Source: Acinetobacter calcoaceticus DSM 30006 = CIP 81.8
GTDB lineage: Bacteria > Pseudomonadota > Gammaproteobacteria > Pseudomonadales > Moraxellaceae
Length of the DNA stretch: 64,000 nt
NCBI RefSeq assembly: GCF_000368965.1
Contig: NZ_KB849780.1
Coordinates: 2,046,145 to 2,110,144, forward strand
Direction of reading: 5' to 3'
Part shown: positions 16,541-26,250 of the stretch, piece by piece
How the letters are laid out: every line of letters begins with the position of its first letter
Numbering within the stretch: position 1 is the first letter of the stretch
Program-made: the position numbers and the translations under genes
The notes under the pieces: generated by a model
Databases searched by the model: none
Seen by the model: only the letters and a program-made list of their open reading frames with translations
Told to the model about the DNA's origin: nothing

Positions 16541-17425
16541 ATGCAATTAGCAACTCAAACGAACGAACAGCTTAGCCAAAATGTACAATTTTCAGCTTTA
16601 GATGGCTATCAACTCTACGGCACACGTTACTTTACGACGACAGCAGCTAAAGCCAATATTGTCGTTGCTGGAGCAACAGGCGTCCCACATGAATTTTACC
16701 GTCGCTTTGCTGAATATATGACGCAATATGGTTATCAAGTATTCACCTTCGATTATCGAGGTGTGGGGAAATCGAGTCCAAAATCTTTAAAAGGATTTGA
16801 TATGTCTTATTTAGACTGGGGACAATATGACTTAGCAGGTGCTATCGAATATTTATCACAAGAACCCCTACCTCTTTTAATGGTGGGTCATTCTTACGGC
16901 GGTCACGCATTAGGGCTATTACCTAATCATGAAAAATTATTGGCCTGCTACACGTTTGGCACTGGGGCTGGCTGGCACGGCTATATGCCGCTTAAAGAAC
17001 GTTTTAAAGTTCAAGTGGTCTGGAATATTGTGTTTCCTCCTATCGTCGCTGTGACAGGTTATTTGCCTTGGAGCAAATTTAATATGGGTTCTGACTTGCC
17101 ATTAAATGTGTATAAACAATGGCGCAAGTGGTGTAAAAATCCTAAGTATTTTTTTGCTGACCCAGAACAGCAACATTTAATTGAACAATATGCTTCTGTC
17201 AAAACACCAATTTATGCAGTGTCCGCCCTTGATGATGACTGGGCTTTGCCAGCTTCTTGCCGTGCATTTATGCAACATTATCGACAAGCTCCAGTCACAT
17301 ACATCAGCCTTCAACCTCAAGATGTTTCAATGAAAGCAATTGGGCATATGGGCTACTTTAAAAAAGGCGCCGAACACATCTGGAGCAAAATCCGCACTAC
17401 TTTTGATGATTTGGTACAAGCCTGA
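16541..17425 (+). CDS. Alpha/beta hydrolase
   Basis: This 294-residue protein has the nucleophile elbow MVGHSYGGHALG and the early FDYRGVGKSSP strand of alpha/beta hydrolases. A late Asp (SALDDDWALP) and His (AIGHMGYF) complete the likely triad. It resembles the group often annotated as serine aminopeptidase or lysophospholipase-like hydrolases. The ATG at 16541 has a purine-rich AAGAGAAAAG just upstream. An earlier start at 16445 would overlap the crotonase gene by 62 bases and is unlikely. It sits 34 bp after the crotonase and 22 bp before the TetR gene. Confidence 0.82.
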   Translation: MQLATQTNEQLSQNVQFSALDGYQLYGTRYFTTTAAKANIVVAGATGVPHEFYRRFAEYMTQYGYQVFTFDYRGVGKSSPKSLKGFDMSYLDWGQYDLAGAIEYLSQEPLPLLMVGHSYGGHALGLLPNHEKLLACYTFGTGAGWHGYMPLKERFKVQVVWNIVFPPIVAVTGYLPWSKFNMGSDLPLNVYKQWRKWCKNPKYFFADPEQQHLIEQYASVKTPIYAVSALDDDWALPASCRAFMQHYRQAPVTYISLQPQDVSMKAIGHMGYFKKGAEHIWSKIRTTFDDLVQA

Positions 17426-17447
17426 TTTATGTTTTGGATAATTTAAG

Positions 17448-18008
17448 ATGAGACCGCAAAAACTTGCGAAAGAAGAATTGCTCAAGCACTGTGCTTTGCA
17501 GTTTAAAACCTATGGTTACGCCAGCACCAGTATGGACATGCTGGCAAAGGCTTGTGGCCTAACCAAAGCTTCTTTTTATTACTATTATCCAAACAAAGAA
17601 GCACTATTGCTTGAAGTGCTCAATAGCACTCATCAGTATTTGATTCATTCTTTATTTGGAAATACGGTAAATTCTGAACTCTCAGCCATTGAACGGTTTG
17701 AGCAAATGCATGAGCGTGCTATTCATTTTTTTACACAAGGTGTTAACGGCTGCTTAATAGGTATCATTTCTATGGAAGCAGCATATGGCTCACCTAAAAT
17801 TTTAGCCAAAATACGCAGCATTTTTGAGGACTGGCAACGTGCGATCCAGTCTATTTTTGCGAAGAGCCTTGCCCAAGATCAAGCAGAGATTTTAGCAAAA
17901 CAAAGTATTGCCGATTATGAAGGTGCGATCTTGATGTACCGTGTCACCCATGATGAGTTTTATATTAATCAAGTCAAACAACGTATTCTTGGATTTCTCA
18001 GTTCATAA
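17448..18008 (+). CDS. TetR/AcrR-family transcriptional regulator
   Basis: This 186-residue regulator has the TetR DNA-binding domain: LLKHCALQFKTYGYASTSMDMLAKACGLTKASFYYYYPNKEALL contains the helix-turn-helix and the closing FYYYYPNKE signature. The C-terminal ligand domain is variable. It is the last gene of the crotonase/hydrolase cassette and probably controls it in response to a fatty-acyl or aromatic-type ligand; that is inference. Unusually for TetR proteins, it lies downstream of and in the same direction as its likely targets. A strong terminator follows 2 bp after the stop. Confidence 0.88.
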   Translation: MRPQKLAKEELLKHCALQFKTYGYASTSMDMLAKACGLTKASFYYYYPNKEALLLEVLNSTHQYLIHSLFGNTVNSELSAIERFEQMHERAIHFFTQGVNGCLIGIISMEAAYGSPKILAKIRSIFEDWQRAIQSIFAKSLAQDQAEILAKQSIADYEGAILMYRVTHDEFYINQVKQRILGFLSS

Positions 18009-18010
18009 AA

Positions 18011-18039
18011 AATAAAGCCCACTTCAAGTGGGCTTTATT
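18011..18039. terminator. Bidirectional intrinsic terminator
   Basis: Near-perfect hairpin AATAAAGCCCAC/GTGGGCTTTATT between the convergent TetR gene and pgaD. A/T-rich ends on both sides allow use from either strand. Confidence 0.88.
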
Positions 18040-18052
18040 TGATTAATAAGGC

Positions 18053-18472
18053 TTATTCAACTCTAACGATTTTACCTAGTTCATCGTGGTGAACGACTGT
18101 AATTTTTTGGCTACGACCCTGCTCAATTTCATGTTCAGGTAAATCAAAATAGCGTGCATAATCATCAGTCTGTTTCATTTTAAGCGCACTACCACCGACA
18201 CGACGCTCCGGTAGCACATGGCTCCACAACAATAAACAAATTGCACAAGCAATTAATGCTGTAAGACCATGCTCAATTCCTACACCAAAGGCACTAAATA
18301 AACGGTGTACCAAATGAGTTTTTTGTAGTTCAACCAATAGCCATACAAACACGAACGGACGCCACAACAACAACCAAACCGCCCACATCATGGCTGTGCT
18401 TGTTGTAGAAGCATAGCGTTTATGCCATGGTAATTGACGGCGTAAATCAATAATCAACGAATCTGTCTTCAT
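18053..18472 (-). CDS. pgaD: PNAG synthase accessory subunit PgaD
   Basis: This 139-residue inner-membrane protein has two hydrophobic helices: one around TSTAMMWAVWLLLWRPFVFVWLLVE, and one around HGLTALIACAICLLLWSHVL. A short cytoplasmic tail follows. Length and position directly after pgaC match PgaD, the partner that PgaC needs to polymerise poly-beta-1,6-N-acetylglucosamine, a biofilm polysaccharide, on receipt of cyclic-di-GMP in E. coli. It is the last gene of the pga unit, 88 bp after pgaC. It appears intact, although the upstream pga genes are not. Confidence 0.85.
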   Translation of the reverse strand: MKTDSLIIDLRRQLPWHKRYASTTSTAMMWAVWLLLWRPFVFVWLLVELQKTHLVHRLFSAFGVGIEHGLTALIACAICLLLWSHVLPERRVGGSALKMKQTDDYARYFDLPEHEIEQGRSQKITVVHHDELGKIVRVE

Positions 18473-18560
18473 TTCTCTCTTTACCTAACGAAGTGCTGTG
18501 GTTTTTCCCCAGACATCAATACAGCACGATCTTTAAAATCTCATGACTCTCGCATTTCAT

Positions 18561-19817
18561 CTAACGAATGCCCCGATCCGGGCTCACCCAACGTGCTCGT
18601 TTCTCGTCTCCACGTCGTAAGACTTTTGGAAATGCCACAATGGTTGCCGAAATCGTAATTAACCAAAAGACAAGCGGGTACCAAATCATCCAGAAATAAT
18701 TTTTTCCTAGGTTTGGTTCATAACGACTATCCATCCATTTGCTTAAAGCAAACTGAATTAGACAAGTTGCCCCCAATAAAATGCCGCTACCATACGGTAA
18801 AAATGGAGAGCTCACAACGGCTAGTGCTGGTAGTGGTAAAATAAAATGCGCCAACCACAATACAGCCATCGCTAGCATTAAATATGACCATACTAATGTT
18901 AAGCAAAGCTCAAACATTAAAGGCCATAAAAAATTCAATTTTGGCTTGGTGAACACATCAATATTTTTAATTAATACTTGTGCACCACCCATTGCCCAGC
19001 GTAAACGTTGTTTCCACAAGCCATTTAAGGTTTCAGGCATTAAAATCCAAACCAAGGCATTCGGTTCAAACTCAATATCCCAACCTGCACGCTGTAACTT
19101 CCAAGTAATATCGATATCTTCAGTCAACATATTGGGTGACCAATAGTCGACTTGGTGAACGGCGCTTTTACGAAATGCCGTAATTACACCTGATACAGTA
19201 AACAAGCGACCAAAGGTACGTTGTGCACGTTTAATCATGCCTACAATCGAAGAAAACTCACCGACCTGAATACGCCCTAATAAAGTTGAGCGAGTGCGGA
19301 TACGCGGGTTTCCAGTAACCGCAGCAACAGTCGGATTTTCAAGAAAATGACGAATCATCCACTTTGCTGCATGTGGATCAAGTAAAGCATCACCATCAAT
19401 ACCAATTAAAAACTCGGCATCGGTCATTAAGCTTCCGGCTTGCAACCCCATGGCTTTACCTTGGTTTTGAGCCAAATGAACAACACGCAGTTTTTCATGT
19501 TGTTCAGCTAAACGGTCGAGTACTTCGCCTGTATTGTCTGAGCTACCATCATTAATCGCGATGACTTCAAAGTGAGGATAGTCCAGTTTTAAAGCATGGC
19601 TAATGGTTTCTTCTGCATTATCCCCTTCATTAAAACAAGGAACTAATACAGCGACTTTTGGATAACTTTCTAATGGAGCTGGTTGATCGTAAGGCGGAGC
19701 CTGACGTTCTTTCCAATAGAAAATGATCGCACCCATCATCCATAAATACGACATGAATAATGGGTAATAAAAAACGAATTTTAAGGCATGCGACCATATT
19801 GCAGCAAAGATTGTCAT
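18561..19817 (-). CDS. pgaC: Poly-beta-1,6-N-acetylglucosamine synthase PgaC (family 2 glycosyltransferase)
   Basis: This 418-residue processive GT2 enzyme is anchored by an N-terminal helix pair and C-terminal helices. The catalytic signatures are complete: VLVPCFNEGDNAEETI, INDGSSDNT, IGIDGDALLDP (the DxD-type motif), MLTEDIDITWKLQ (the TED base) and KQRLRWAMGG (QxxRW). It polymerises UDP-GlcNAc into PNAG at the inner membrane. The gene itself is unbroken, but it follows a nonsense-mutated pgaB by 13 bp and the porin gene pgaA is missing. Any polymer made could not be deacetylated or exported by this locus. Confidence 0.92.
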   Translation of the reverse strand: MTIFAAIWSHALKFVFYYPLFMSYLWMMGAIIFYWKERQAPPYDQPAPLESYPKVAVLVPCFNEGDNAEETISHALKLDYPHFEVIAINDGSSDNTGEVLDRLAEQHEKLRVVHLAQNQGKAMGLQAGSLMTDAEFLIGIDGDALLDPHAAKWMIRHFLENPTVAAVTGNPRIRTRSTLLGRIQVGEFSSIVGMIKRAQRTFGRLFTVSGVITAFRKSAVHQVDYWSPNMLTEDIDITWKLQRAGWDIEFEPNALVWILMPETLNGLWKQRLRWAMGGAQVLIKNIDVFTKPKLNFLWPLMFELCLTLVWSYLMLAMAVLWLAHFILPLPALAVVSSPFLPYGSGILLGATCLIQFALSKWMDSRYEPNLGKNYFWMIWYPLVFWLITISATIVAFPKVLRRGDEKRARWVSPDRGIR

Positions 19818-19830
19818 GTTTCAGCCTCGT

Positions 19831-21825
19831 CTACGGCACAAGACGAGATGATTTTTCAGCAAATGCTTTATGCATTACGTCAACATCCGGATGATCTTTA
19901 ATTGGGTCATCTGGGTAATATCCGACATGCATTACACCTTGCTGATAAAGAGAATGAATTGTTGCTGCCATTTCAGCTGAAGGTACCTTTTCGTTTTTAC
20001 GCCAGTCGGTTGCCTGTAATTCAAAAACAGTTTTCTTGATGCCATTCGGGTATTGTTTTACCCGATCAACCATATCTTTATAGAATTGATCAGCATTATC
20101 AACTTGTTCCATATAAGGCATTGCCATAATAGCTGTAAAATCATAACGCTTTAATGACTCTTCAAGAGATTGAGAGTACCAATTTTCCGCATATGGTTTT
20201 AAAGCAACTTGCGCATATAAATTGCGTGCGGTGAGCAAGAAAGGTTCATATTGTCGCACGTCATCAACGAGCTGCATTGCAAAATCATCTAGATATTTTG
20301 TCTTATATGCAGTCCATTTCTGTAAGTCTTGATCGTTTTCACGGATTTTTGCTAAATCTGTTGGCAAACCTTGCTTCGCATAAGCTTTTAAAGCATCAGG
20401 ACTTGCATCTTCATAGTCTGATAAGGTGACGTCATCGTGGAATAAAATTCCATTAAACGAAGATGATTTAGCCAAATCTTGATAAATTTCACGAATCGTT
20501 TGACGCGCTTCTGATGAGAATGGACTTAAACGGATATAACCCATATTGAGGTGTTCACCAGCTTTTGCCTGCTGAGTCACCACCAAGTCTTTAGAAACAG
20601 GATCAGTTTTTGGTAATTCCCACGCCAATAAAGGCATCCATGCATAAATACGGCTAACAGGCGTACGCGTTTGAATTTGCCATGCAACACGGTTAAACAA
20701 ATCTGCACGCATTGGAATATGACGGTTTGGGAAATAAACCATATCAGCAGAACCATTCGCATCTGGATCTGAAAATGCCTGTAAATAAACTGTATTTACA
20801 CCCATGCCATTAATTCGATCTAACAAGTGTCCTAAATTACGCTCTTGTTGTTTCGGGTCTGGATCATAAATATAGTCCAGATCAATATGCATGATTTTTT
20901 GCGGACGATTATTATCCGTTAAATTTAATTCACGGTTTTTAATTTCCTGAGCTAAATCATCAGTTGTCATTCCGCCTTCTACCAAAATACGGCTCATATT
21001 TTGTAGAGATTGTTTTGCATGGTCTGCCCCATCATCAAGCGTAATGGTCACTGGCATGCCTAATTTTTTTGCAATTTGAACAGTCTGCATATTATAGCGA
21101 CCATATGGCCACACCATAATACGTGGTGAACGTAAGCCATGCGCTTTTAATAAGTCATTATTCTTTTTCAGATCGTTATAAATACGTGCCTGATATTGTG
21201 CATCGTTCTCATATGTTTGTGTTTTAACATCATAAAAACGTGTGGTCGCAGCAGGTTCAGAGTTGCCTTGCGGGTTTCCTGTAATACCACGATGCAAATG
21301 ATAGCTATGATTCGCGATTTCGACTAAACCGCTGTCTTGCATCTCTTTAAGCTCATTCCAGCTCAAGATCTTATCTCGAGAGATTTCCTCGCCAGAGAAG
21401 TCAACTTTTTGACCAGCTTTTGGTTCTAACCATGAACCGACTACAGCCAAAACAACCGGAATCTTTTTTGCTTTAATAACAGGATATGCATTTTGATAAA
21501 AAGACTGATAACCATCATCTACGGTCAATAATACTGGCTTAGTCGGCAGTTGATATTTGCCTTGATGTGCACGAATTAATTGATCAACGGTAATAAAATG
21601 GAAACCATTCTTTTGCAACCATTCAACGTGCTATGTAAATTGTTGAGTCGTTACCGCATACTCAGGAATCATTGCATTTTTTGTATCAGTAATTTCATGA
21701 TAGCCAATGACCGTAAGTGTTGAAGCATCAATTTTTTGTGGTTTAGCCAATGCCATACCAGACATGCCAGTAAGGGCTAATCCAAGCGTAAGATTCAACA
21801 AAGGAGATGCAAAGCGGATAGTCAT
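19831..21825 (-). pseudogene. pgaB: pgaB, poly-N-acetylglucosamine deacetylase, interrupted by an in-frame amber codon
   Basis: Read from the ATG at 21823-21825, the frame gives a signal peptide (IRFASPLLNLTLGLALTGMSGMALA) and the start of the deacetylase domain (LTVIGYHEITDTK) up to TQQFT. There a TAG codon stands at 21631-21633. The same frame continues after it, HVEWLQKNGFHFITVDQL, through the polysaccharide-deacetylase motifs (LLTVDDGYQSFY; NHSYH) and the C-terminal glycoside-hydrolase-like domain to the stop at 19831. Apart from the amber codon the gene is full length, about 663 codons. A TTG at 21618 could restart translation, but the product would lack the export signal and the domain's first strand. 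Confidence 0.88.
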
Positions 21826-22069
21826 GAAATAGCGTCTCAATAACAATATAGATTATTTATGTGAAATTTGATGTTAGGACGCAAACTTTCTGAAATTTGG
21901 TCTTAATATCATCCTGCCCACAAATGAACAGTTTTTCAGTCAGCATTTATAATCAAATAACCTGAAAATAAGCTTAAATATTCAAAAAGCTAAAATATAA
22001 ATTATGAATGTATTTATATTTAAAGCTCATATAAACAAGAAAGCCCCCTAAAGGGCTTTAAGTTTTTCG
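21826..22069. other. Gap where pgaA would be expected; FKBP terminator
   Basis: In known pga loci the porin gene pgaA (about 800 codons) lies directly upstream of pgaB. Here only about 240 bp separate pgaB from the FKBP gene. A short frame on the minus strand ends in a TGA at 21837-21839, 12 bases before the pgaB ATG (last residues PNIKFHINNLYCY). It could be the last codons of pgaA, but it has a stop 21 codons upstream, so this is only a guess. An AAAGCCC/GGGCTTT hairpin at 22040-22059 is a terminator-like element for the FKBP gene. Confidence 0.5.
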
Positions 22070-22408
22070 CTAGTCACGGGTTTTGACATCGAATAATTCA
22101 ATTTCAAAAATTAAATTAGAATTGGCTGGAATAATCTTACCCATTTTACGCTCACCATATGCTAAATGAGCAGGCACGATTAATTTACGTTTACCGCCAA
22201 CTTTCATTCCCATAATGCCTTGGTCCCAACCTTTAATGACACGGCCTGTTCCAATCACGCATTCAAAATAATTACCGCGGTCGATTGAAGAGTCAAATTT
22301 TGTACCGTCTTCTAACCAACCTGTATAGTGAGTGGTAATCAAAGCGCCTTTAACCGCTTCTTTACCTTCACCTACTTTTAAATCGATAATTTCTAATTCA
22401 TTTGACAT
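22070..22408 (-). CDS. FKBP-type peptidyl-prolyl cis-trans isomerase
   Basis: This 112-residue single-domain FKBP has the classical strands and active-site residues: VKGALITTHYTGWLEDGTKFDSSIDRG, IGTGRVIKGWDQGIMGMKVGGKRKL, VPAHLAYGER, and IPANSNLIFEIELFDV. There is no signal peptide, so it should act in the cytoplasm as a folding helper. The ATG at 22408 begins MSNELEIID; an upstream alternative start at 22429 is less likely. A terminator-like hairpin follows at 22040-22059. Confidence 0.92.
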   Translation of the reverse strand: MSNELEIIDLKVGEGKEAVKGALITTHYTGWLEDGTKFDSSIDRGNYFECVIGTGRVIKGWDQGIMGMKVGGKRKLIVPAHLAYGERKMGKIIPANSNLIFEIELFDVKTRD

Positions 22409-22495
22409 CGTTTTACCCCTTAACCTCAATCTTTTACCTACAACTGGTGCCTAGTGTACCAATTGAATCTGTCGAATTTGTTGTGCTTTTCTATT

Positions 22496-23026
22496 TTACT
22501 GTAACTGGCTCCACACCACATTTGCTTGCCCCTTATCACCTAAAAGAGTCCATTCTGTGTCCATAACATTTAACTGTAGCTGCATGGTACGTTCACAGAG
22601 TTGTTCTAGCTCAGCTGTGCTTGCAGGTGCAATTTGCCAAACCTGAACGTTACTTAACGTTTTAATTTTGCTATTTCTCTTCCACCACTCTTCGACTTGT
22701 GTACCATACACAACAATCGCAACTTTTTTACAGCGTGCACTCGCCTTTTTAACTTTATCTTCAGATGGCAAACCGACTTCAATCCAAGTTTCCAATTGAC
22801 CCGTTAAATCTTTTTGCCATAATGCTGGTTCATCAGTTTCAAAAAGATCTTTTGTAAACTCAAGCTCATCACTTGCAAAACGGGCAAAAGCCATCAAACG
22901 AACCATTAAACGTTCTAAAGTTTCCGAAGGATGCAAGGCAAGCGTCAGTTGATAATCACCATAAATATGGTCATCCATATTGGCAATATTCAAGTCTGCC
23001 TTATAAATTGTTGCTTTAAGCGCCAT
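22496..23026 (-). CDS. yaeQ: YaeQ-family protein
   Basis: This 176-residue cytoplasmic protein matches the YaeQ layout: MALKATIYKADLNIANMDDHIYGDYQLTLALHPSETLERLMVRL at the N-terminus, then FTKDLFETDEPALWQKDLTG with its Asp/Glu residues, and WIEVGLPSEDKVKKAS. The fold is a PD-(D/E)xK nuclease-like variant; the molecular role is not established. It stands alone on the minus strand between the FKBP gene and the divergent dicarboxylate carrier gene. Confidence 0.88.
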   Translation of the reverse strand: MALKATIYKADLNIANMDDHIYGDYQLTLALHPSETLERLMVRLMAFARFASDELEFTKDLFETDEPALWQKDLTGQLETWIEVGLPSEDKVKKASARCKKVAIVVYGTQVEEWWKRNSKIKTLSNVQVWQIAPASTAELEQLCERTMQLQLNVMDTEWTLLGDKGQANVVWSQLQ

Positions 23027-23213
23027 GATTAATATGTTCCAAAATTTGGCGCTAAGGATACTCGATTTTAGCTAAAAATTATAAAAAAACTGAGTAATGC
23101 AAAACATCGCGATGGTGAAATTTGCATATTCTTCCAAAACGCTCCACTTATTCTAGAGTTGGCTGGCTTTTTGCTTAAAAGAGATATTCTCCTCTTCCGA
23201 AAATTGATGACTT

Positions 23214-24476
23214 ATGTGGCAAAAGCTCAAGCGTAGTTTATTTTTACAGGTTCTTTGTGCTCTCTTTCTTGGTGTTGCAGTTGGAGCTGGTTTTCATGAT
23301 TTCTCCCTATCTTTAAAGCCATTGGGTGATGGTTTTATTTCTTTAATTAAGATGCTGATTGCACCAATTGTGTTTTGTGTGGTTGTACTGGGAATCTATG
23401 GTGCAAATGACATCAAAAAAATGGGCAAAGTCGGTGCAAAAACCATTCTGTATTTTGAAGTGGTCACCAGTATTGCTTTAGTTTTAGGCATTATTGTGGC
23501 TTATGTATTTAAACCTGGTGTTGGCATGAACATCGATATCAGCCATTTAGATGCAAAAGATTTAAGTACCTATACCGAACGTGCACATGAAATGCACACA
23601 GGTTCGGAATTTCTGCTCAATATTATTCCAAAAACCTTCACAGCTGCTTTTGCAAACGGCGATATTTTACAAGTTTTATTAATCGCTATTTTATTTGGTG
23701 TAGCGCTACTTTTAATTCCTAAACATTTGGCAGAGCTGGTACGTCAGGCTTTGGAAGCTTTTTCTGAAGTCTTCTTTAAAATTATGGGACTGATTATTCG
23801 TTTAGCGCCTATTGGTGTGTTCGGATCAGTGGCCTATACCACTGCCAAATTTGGTTTAGATTCGCTCTTACAATTGGGCTATTTAGTTTTACTGTTTTAT
23901 GCAACGTGCATTTTATTTGTTGTTATTGTTTTAGGTTCAATTTTAAAACTTGCCGGTCTCAACATCTTCAAATTTGTGGCTTATTTTAAAGATGAATTAG
24001 CCATTGTTTTAGGTACAGCCTCTTCTGACTCTGTCTTACCCCAAATCATGAAAAAACTCAGAAATCTGGGAATTAAGGATTCAACTGTAGGACTGGTTAT
24101 TCCAACTGGTTATTCCTTTAACCTAGATGGGTTTTCAATTTACTTAACTCTAGCTGTTATTTTTATTGCACAAGCCTGCAATATTGATTTATCTACGCAT
24201 GACTTGCTGGCTATTTTATTAGTTTCACTCATTACTTCTAAAGGTGCACACGGTATTCCCGGTTCAGCTTTAGTTATTCTTGCAGCCACCCTTTCAGTTA
24301 TTCCAAGCCTCCCTGCGATTGGTCTAGTACTTCTACTTTCAGTCGACTGGTTCATTGGCATTATTCGTGCCTGCACCAACTTGATTGGTAACTGTGTTGC
24401 GGCCGTAGTCATTGCGCATTGGGAAAAAGATATTGACCATGCTCAAGCTAAAGCCGTGCTAAATACTAAACCTTAA
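23214..24476 (+). CDS. dctA: C4-dicarboxylate/cation symporter, DAACS family (DctA-like)
   Basis: This 420-residue inner-membrane symporter has eight helices and two re-entrant loops. The family signatures are visible: LKPLGDGFISLIKMLIAPIVFCVVVLG, the serine-rich re-entrant loop LGTASSDSVLPQIMKKL, the NLDGFSIYLTLAVIFIAQA segment with the substrate-binding Asn/Asp, and KGAHGIPGSALVILAATL. It takes up succinate, fumarate or malate with protons or sodium ions. Glutamate/aspartate carriers of the same family cannot be fully excluded. It starts 187 bp from the divergent yaeQ start. Confidence 0.85.
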   Translation: MWQKLKRSLFLQVLCALFLGVAVGAGFHDFSLSLKPLGDGFISLIKMLIAPIVFCVVVLGIYGANDIKKMGKVGAKTILYFEVVTSIALVLGIIVAYVFKPGVGMNIDISHLDAKDLSTYTERAHEMHTGSEFLLNIIPKTFTAAFANGDILQVLLIAILFGVALLLIPKHLAELVRQALEAFSEVFFKIMGLIIRLAPIGVFGSVAYTTAKFGLDSLLQLGYLVLLFYATCILFVVIVLGSILKLAGLNIFKFVAYFKDELAIVLGTASSDSVLPQIMKKLRNLGIKDSTVGLVIPTGYSFNLDGFSIYLTLAVIFIAQACNIDLSTHDLLAILLVSLITSKGAHGIPGSALVILAATLSVIPSLPAIGLVLLLSVDWFIGIIRACTNLIGNCVAAVVIAHWEKDIDHAQAKAVLNTKP

Positions 24477-24486
24477 AATTCGTTCT

Positions 24487-24522
24487 AGAGAACATTGAAT
24501 CATCTTTTTCTCAATGTTCTCT
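24487..24522. terminator. Hairpin between convergent genes
   Basis: AGAGAACATTGA/TCAATGTTCTCT inverted repeat with a 12-base loop, overlapping the last codons of the G3E GTPase gene. It has no long T-run after the stem, so terminator function is likely but not certain. Confidence 0.55.
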
Positions 24523-25519
24523 AATCTTCAATTCGGCAATTCAATAAATCAGTTTCAAATGCCAACCAATCGTGTTCTTGTTGGCTAATCATTTCAATCC
24601 GGTTATCAATTCCCTCTTCGCCAGACTTATAATTAAATTGCTGAGGATTAAAGTTAAAGGTTTTCCAACCCTGATCTGTATTAAAAATTCCCTTAATTCG
24701 CAGCCAGTCTTTTTGTGCACATAACACATCGAGCAAAGCATAAAACTCAAACTTCCAGCGTTTAGGCAATTTCCAACCTGCGACAATATAACCTTGTGCC
24801 GACTCGACATAATGATAAGGTAACTGCTGAATTTCTTTCACGACCTCAGTTTCAGTCATTTGTTTTTGAAGTTTAAGTAAAGGTTGAATAGAGCGTTCGG
24901 TTAAACGAGCAGCCACATCAATTTTATTTAACGCTAACTGACCATGTTCAGTTGTAATCCACTCTTGTTGATAAGGCTGATATTCTTCTTTTAATAACTC
25001 AAGTGCCTGATCATCTTCAAAAGTCATCACATCAGTATGTGACACCACCACAATTTGGGCAGCTTTTAACTGATCTTCATAAAGGTTTTGCTTTACCCAG
25101 TTTGTATCATGCAAACGGCTACCATCGACAACTGTGACTAATGCTCGCATGGCTAAACTACTTTGCCAATGCGGCTCAGTCAGTTGATCCAATAACTGCG
25201 AAGGATGCCCAAGTCCAGTCGGTTCAATAAAGAGTCGGTCTGGTTTTTGTTCACTCAATAGACGAGCTAAAGCAATATGCATAGGCAATTGACTGCTACA
25301 ACATAAGCAACCACCTAATAATTCTTTGACTGCATATCCCTCATCTTGAGGTAAGAGTTGTTGATCTACTCCAATCTGCCCAAACTCATTCATTAATACA
25401 GCCCAGACCTCATCTTTCGGCTTCTGACTTAATAAATGCTGCAATAACGTGGTTTTTCCCGCCCCTAAAAAACCGGAAATAATATGGGTAGGAACAGTTT
25501 TTTGGGCAATAAATTTCAC
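24521..25519 (-). CDS. G3E-family GTPase, CobW/zinc-chaperone-like
   Basis: This 332-residue protein has the G3E GTPase motifs: Walker A GFLGAGKTTLLQ, the metal-binding GGCLCCSSQLP (CxCC), EPTGLGHPSQLL, and SHTD as the base-recognition motif. A C-terminal CobW domain ends WKTFNFNPQQF. Family members load metal ions, often zinc, into target enzymes, and are often induced by zinc shortage. I saw no clear Zur-type palindrome upstream. The gene stands alone on the minus strand, convergent with the dicarboxylate symporter. Which metal or target it serves is not known. Confidence 0.88.
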   Translation of the reverse strand: MKFIAQKTVPTHIISGFLGAGKTTLLQHLLSQKPKDEVWAVLMNEFGQIGVDQQLLPQDEGYAVKELLGGCLCCSSQLPMHIALARLLSEQKPDRLFIEPTGLGHPSQLLDQLTEPHWQSSLAMRALVTVVDGSRLHDTNWVKQNLYEDQLKAAQIVVVSHTDVMTFEDDQALELLKEEYQPYQQEWITTEHGQLALNKIDVAARLTERSIQPLLKLQKQMTETEVVKEIQQLPYHYVESAQGYIVAGWKLPKRWKFEFYALLDVLCAQKDWLRIKGIFNTDQGWKTFNFNPQQFNYKSGEEGIDNRIEMISQQEHDWLAFETDLLNCRIED

Positions 25520-26014
25520 GAGTCACTCAAATTAGAACGGTCTAAAACATTTTAGGTATATCACTCTTTTTTGTCATGTAAATGATTTTTAAACTTGGCC
25601 GATGATTTTTTAATTTTTACTTAACAAACCAAAAATGAGACTTAGCTCTCATTCAAAATCTAAATTAACTTTTAATAATTACAAATCAAACGGAATATTC
25701 TATTTATACGCATTCACAATTCATACCACAGTGTGAGGTTTACGTAACACAATTGGTTTTTTTTCACTCAAGAAGAAATATTTTTACACATTTTAAGGTG
25801 TATTTAAGCCCTTTAATTTTACAGATTCCGCACATAAACGGCCTGTATATTTCATATTGTTAAGATAGGCGTAATAGATTGTTAAGTTAATTGATGTAAT
25901 TCCAAGCTCGGCTTAGCATGTGTCCTAGCTTAGTTATTCAGCCATACATATTCCATGTAGGTTTAAATGATTAGGTTTGATTTATTTTTTTAATGAATTT
26001 AAGGATGCCATAAC
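25520..26014. other. Intergenic region, no gene found
   Basis: This AT-rich region of about 495 bp lies between the divergent G3E GTPase and small secreted protein genes. It should hold both promoters. AAGGA precedes the ATG at 26015. I could not fix a promoter pair, a palindrome or a folded RNA with confidence. Confidence 0.5.
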
Positions 26015-26215
26015 ATGAAATTAGTTAAGACTCTACTTGCAACAACTTTAGCTTTAACTGCAGTATCAACTTTCGCTGCTTCTAAACATGAACAAGCGCA
26101 GAGCACTGCTGGTGAAGAGAAAGTAGTTGTTTCAACTCAAGAACAAGCAAACACTGCTACTGCTGCAACTGACGCTGTAGGTTCTGCTTCTGAAGCTGCA
26201 CCTGCAACTCGTTAA
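26015..26215 (+). CDS. Small secreted hypothetical protein
   Basis: This 66-residue protein has a clear Sec signal peptide (MKLVKTLLATTLALTAVSTFAA) and a short, low-complexity mature part rich in Ala, Thr, Glu and Gln without cysteine (KHEQAQSTAGEEKVVVS). The mature chain of about 44 residues is probably disordered and periplasmic. No function is recognised. It has a good ribosome binding site, codes with frequent codons, and is closed by two hairpins in tandem (26251-26288 and 26293-26331), which suggests a short, well-expressed transcript. Confidence 0.7.
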   Translation: MKLVKTLLATTLALTAVSTFAASKHEQAQSTAGEEKVVVSTQEQANTATAATDAVGSASEAAPATR

Positions 26216-26250
26216 TTCTCTCAGCACTCTCCTCCAAGCTCAGAGATAAT

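Noticed and set aside
19831..21618. A separate 595-residue PgaB-like gene starting at a TTG
   Set aside because: The TTG lies directly after the amber codon in the same frame as the signal peptide and first domain strand; together they make one broken pgaB. A new start there would lack the export signal.
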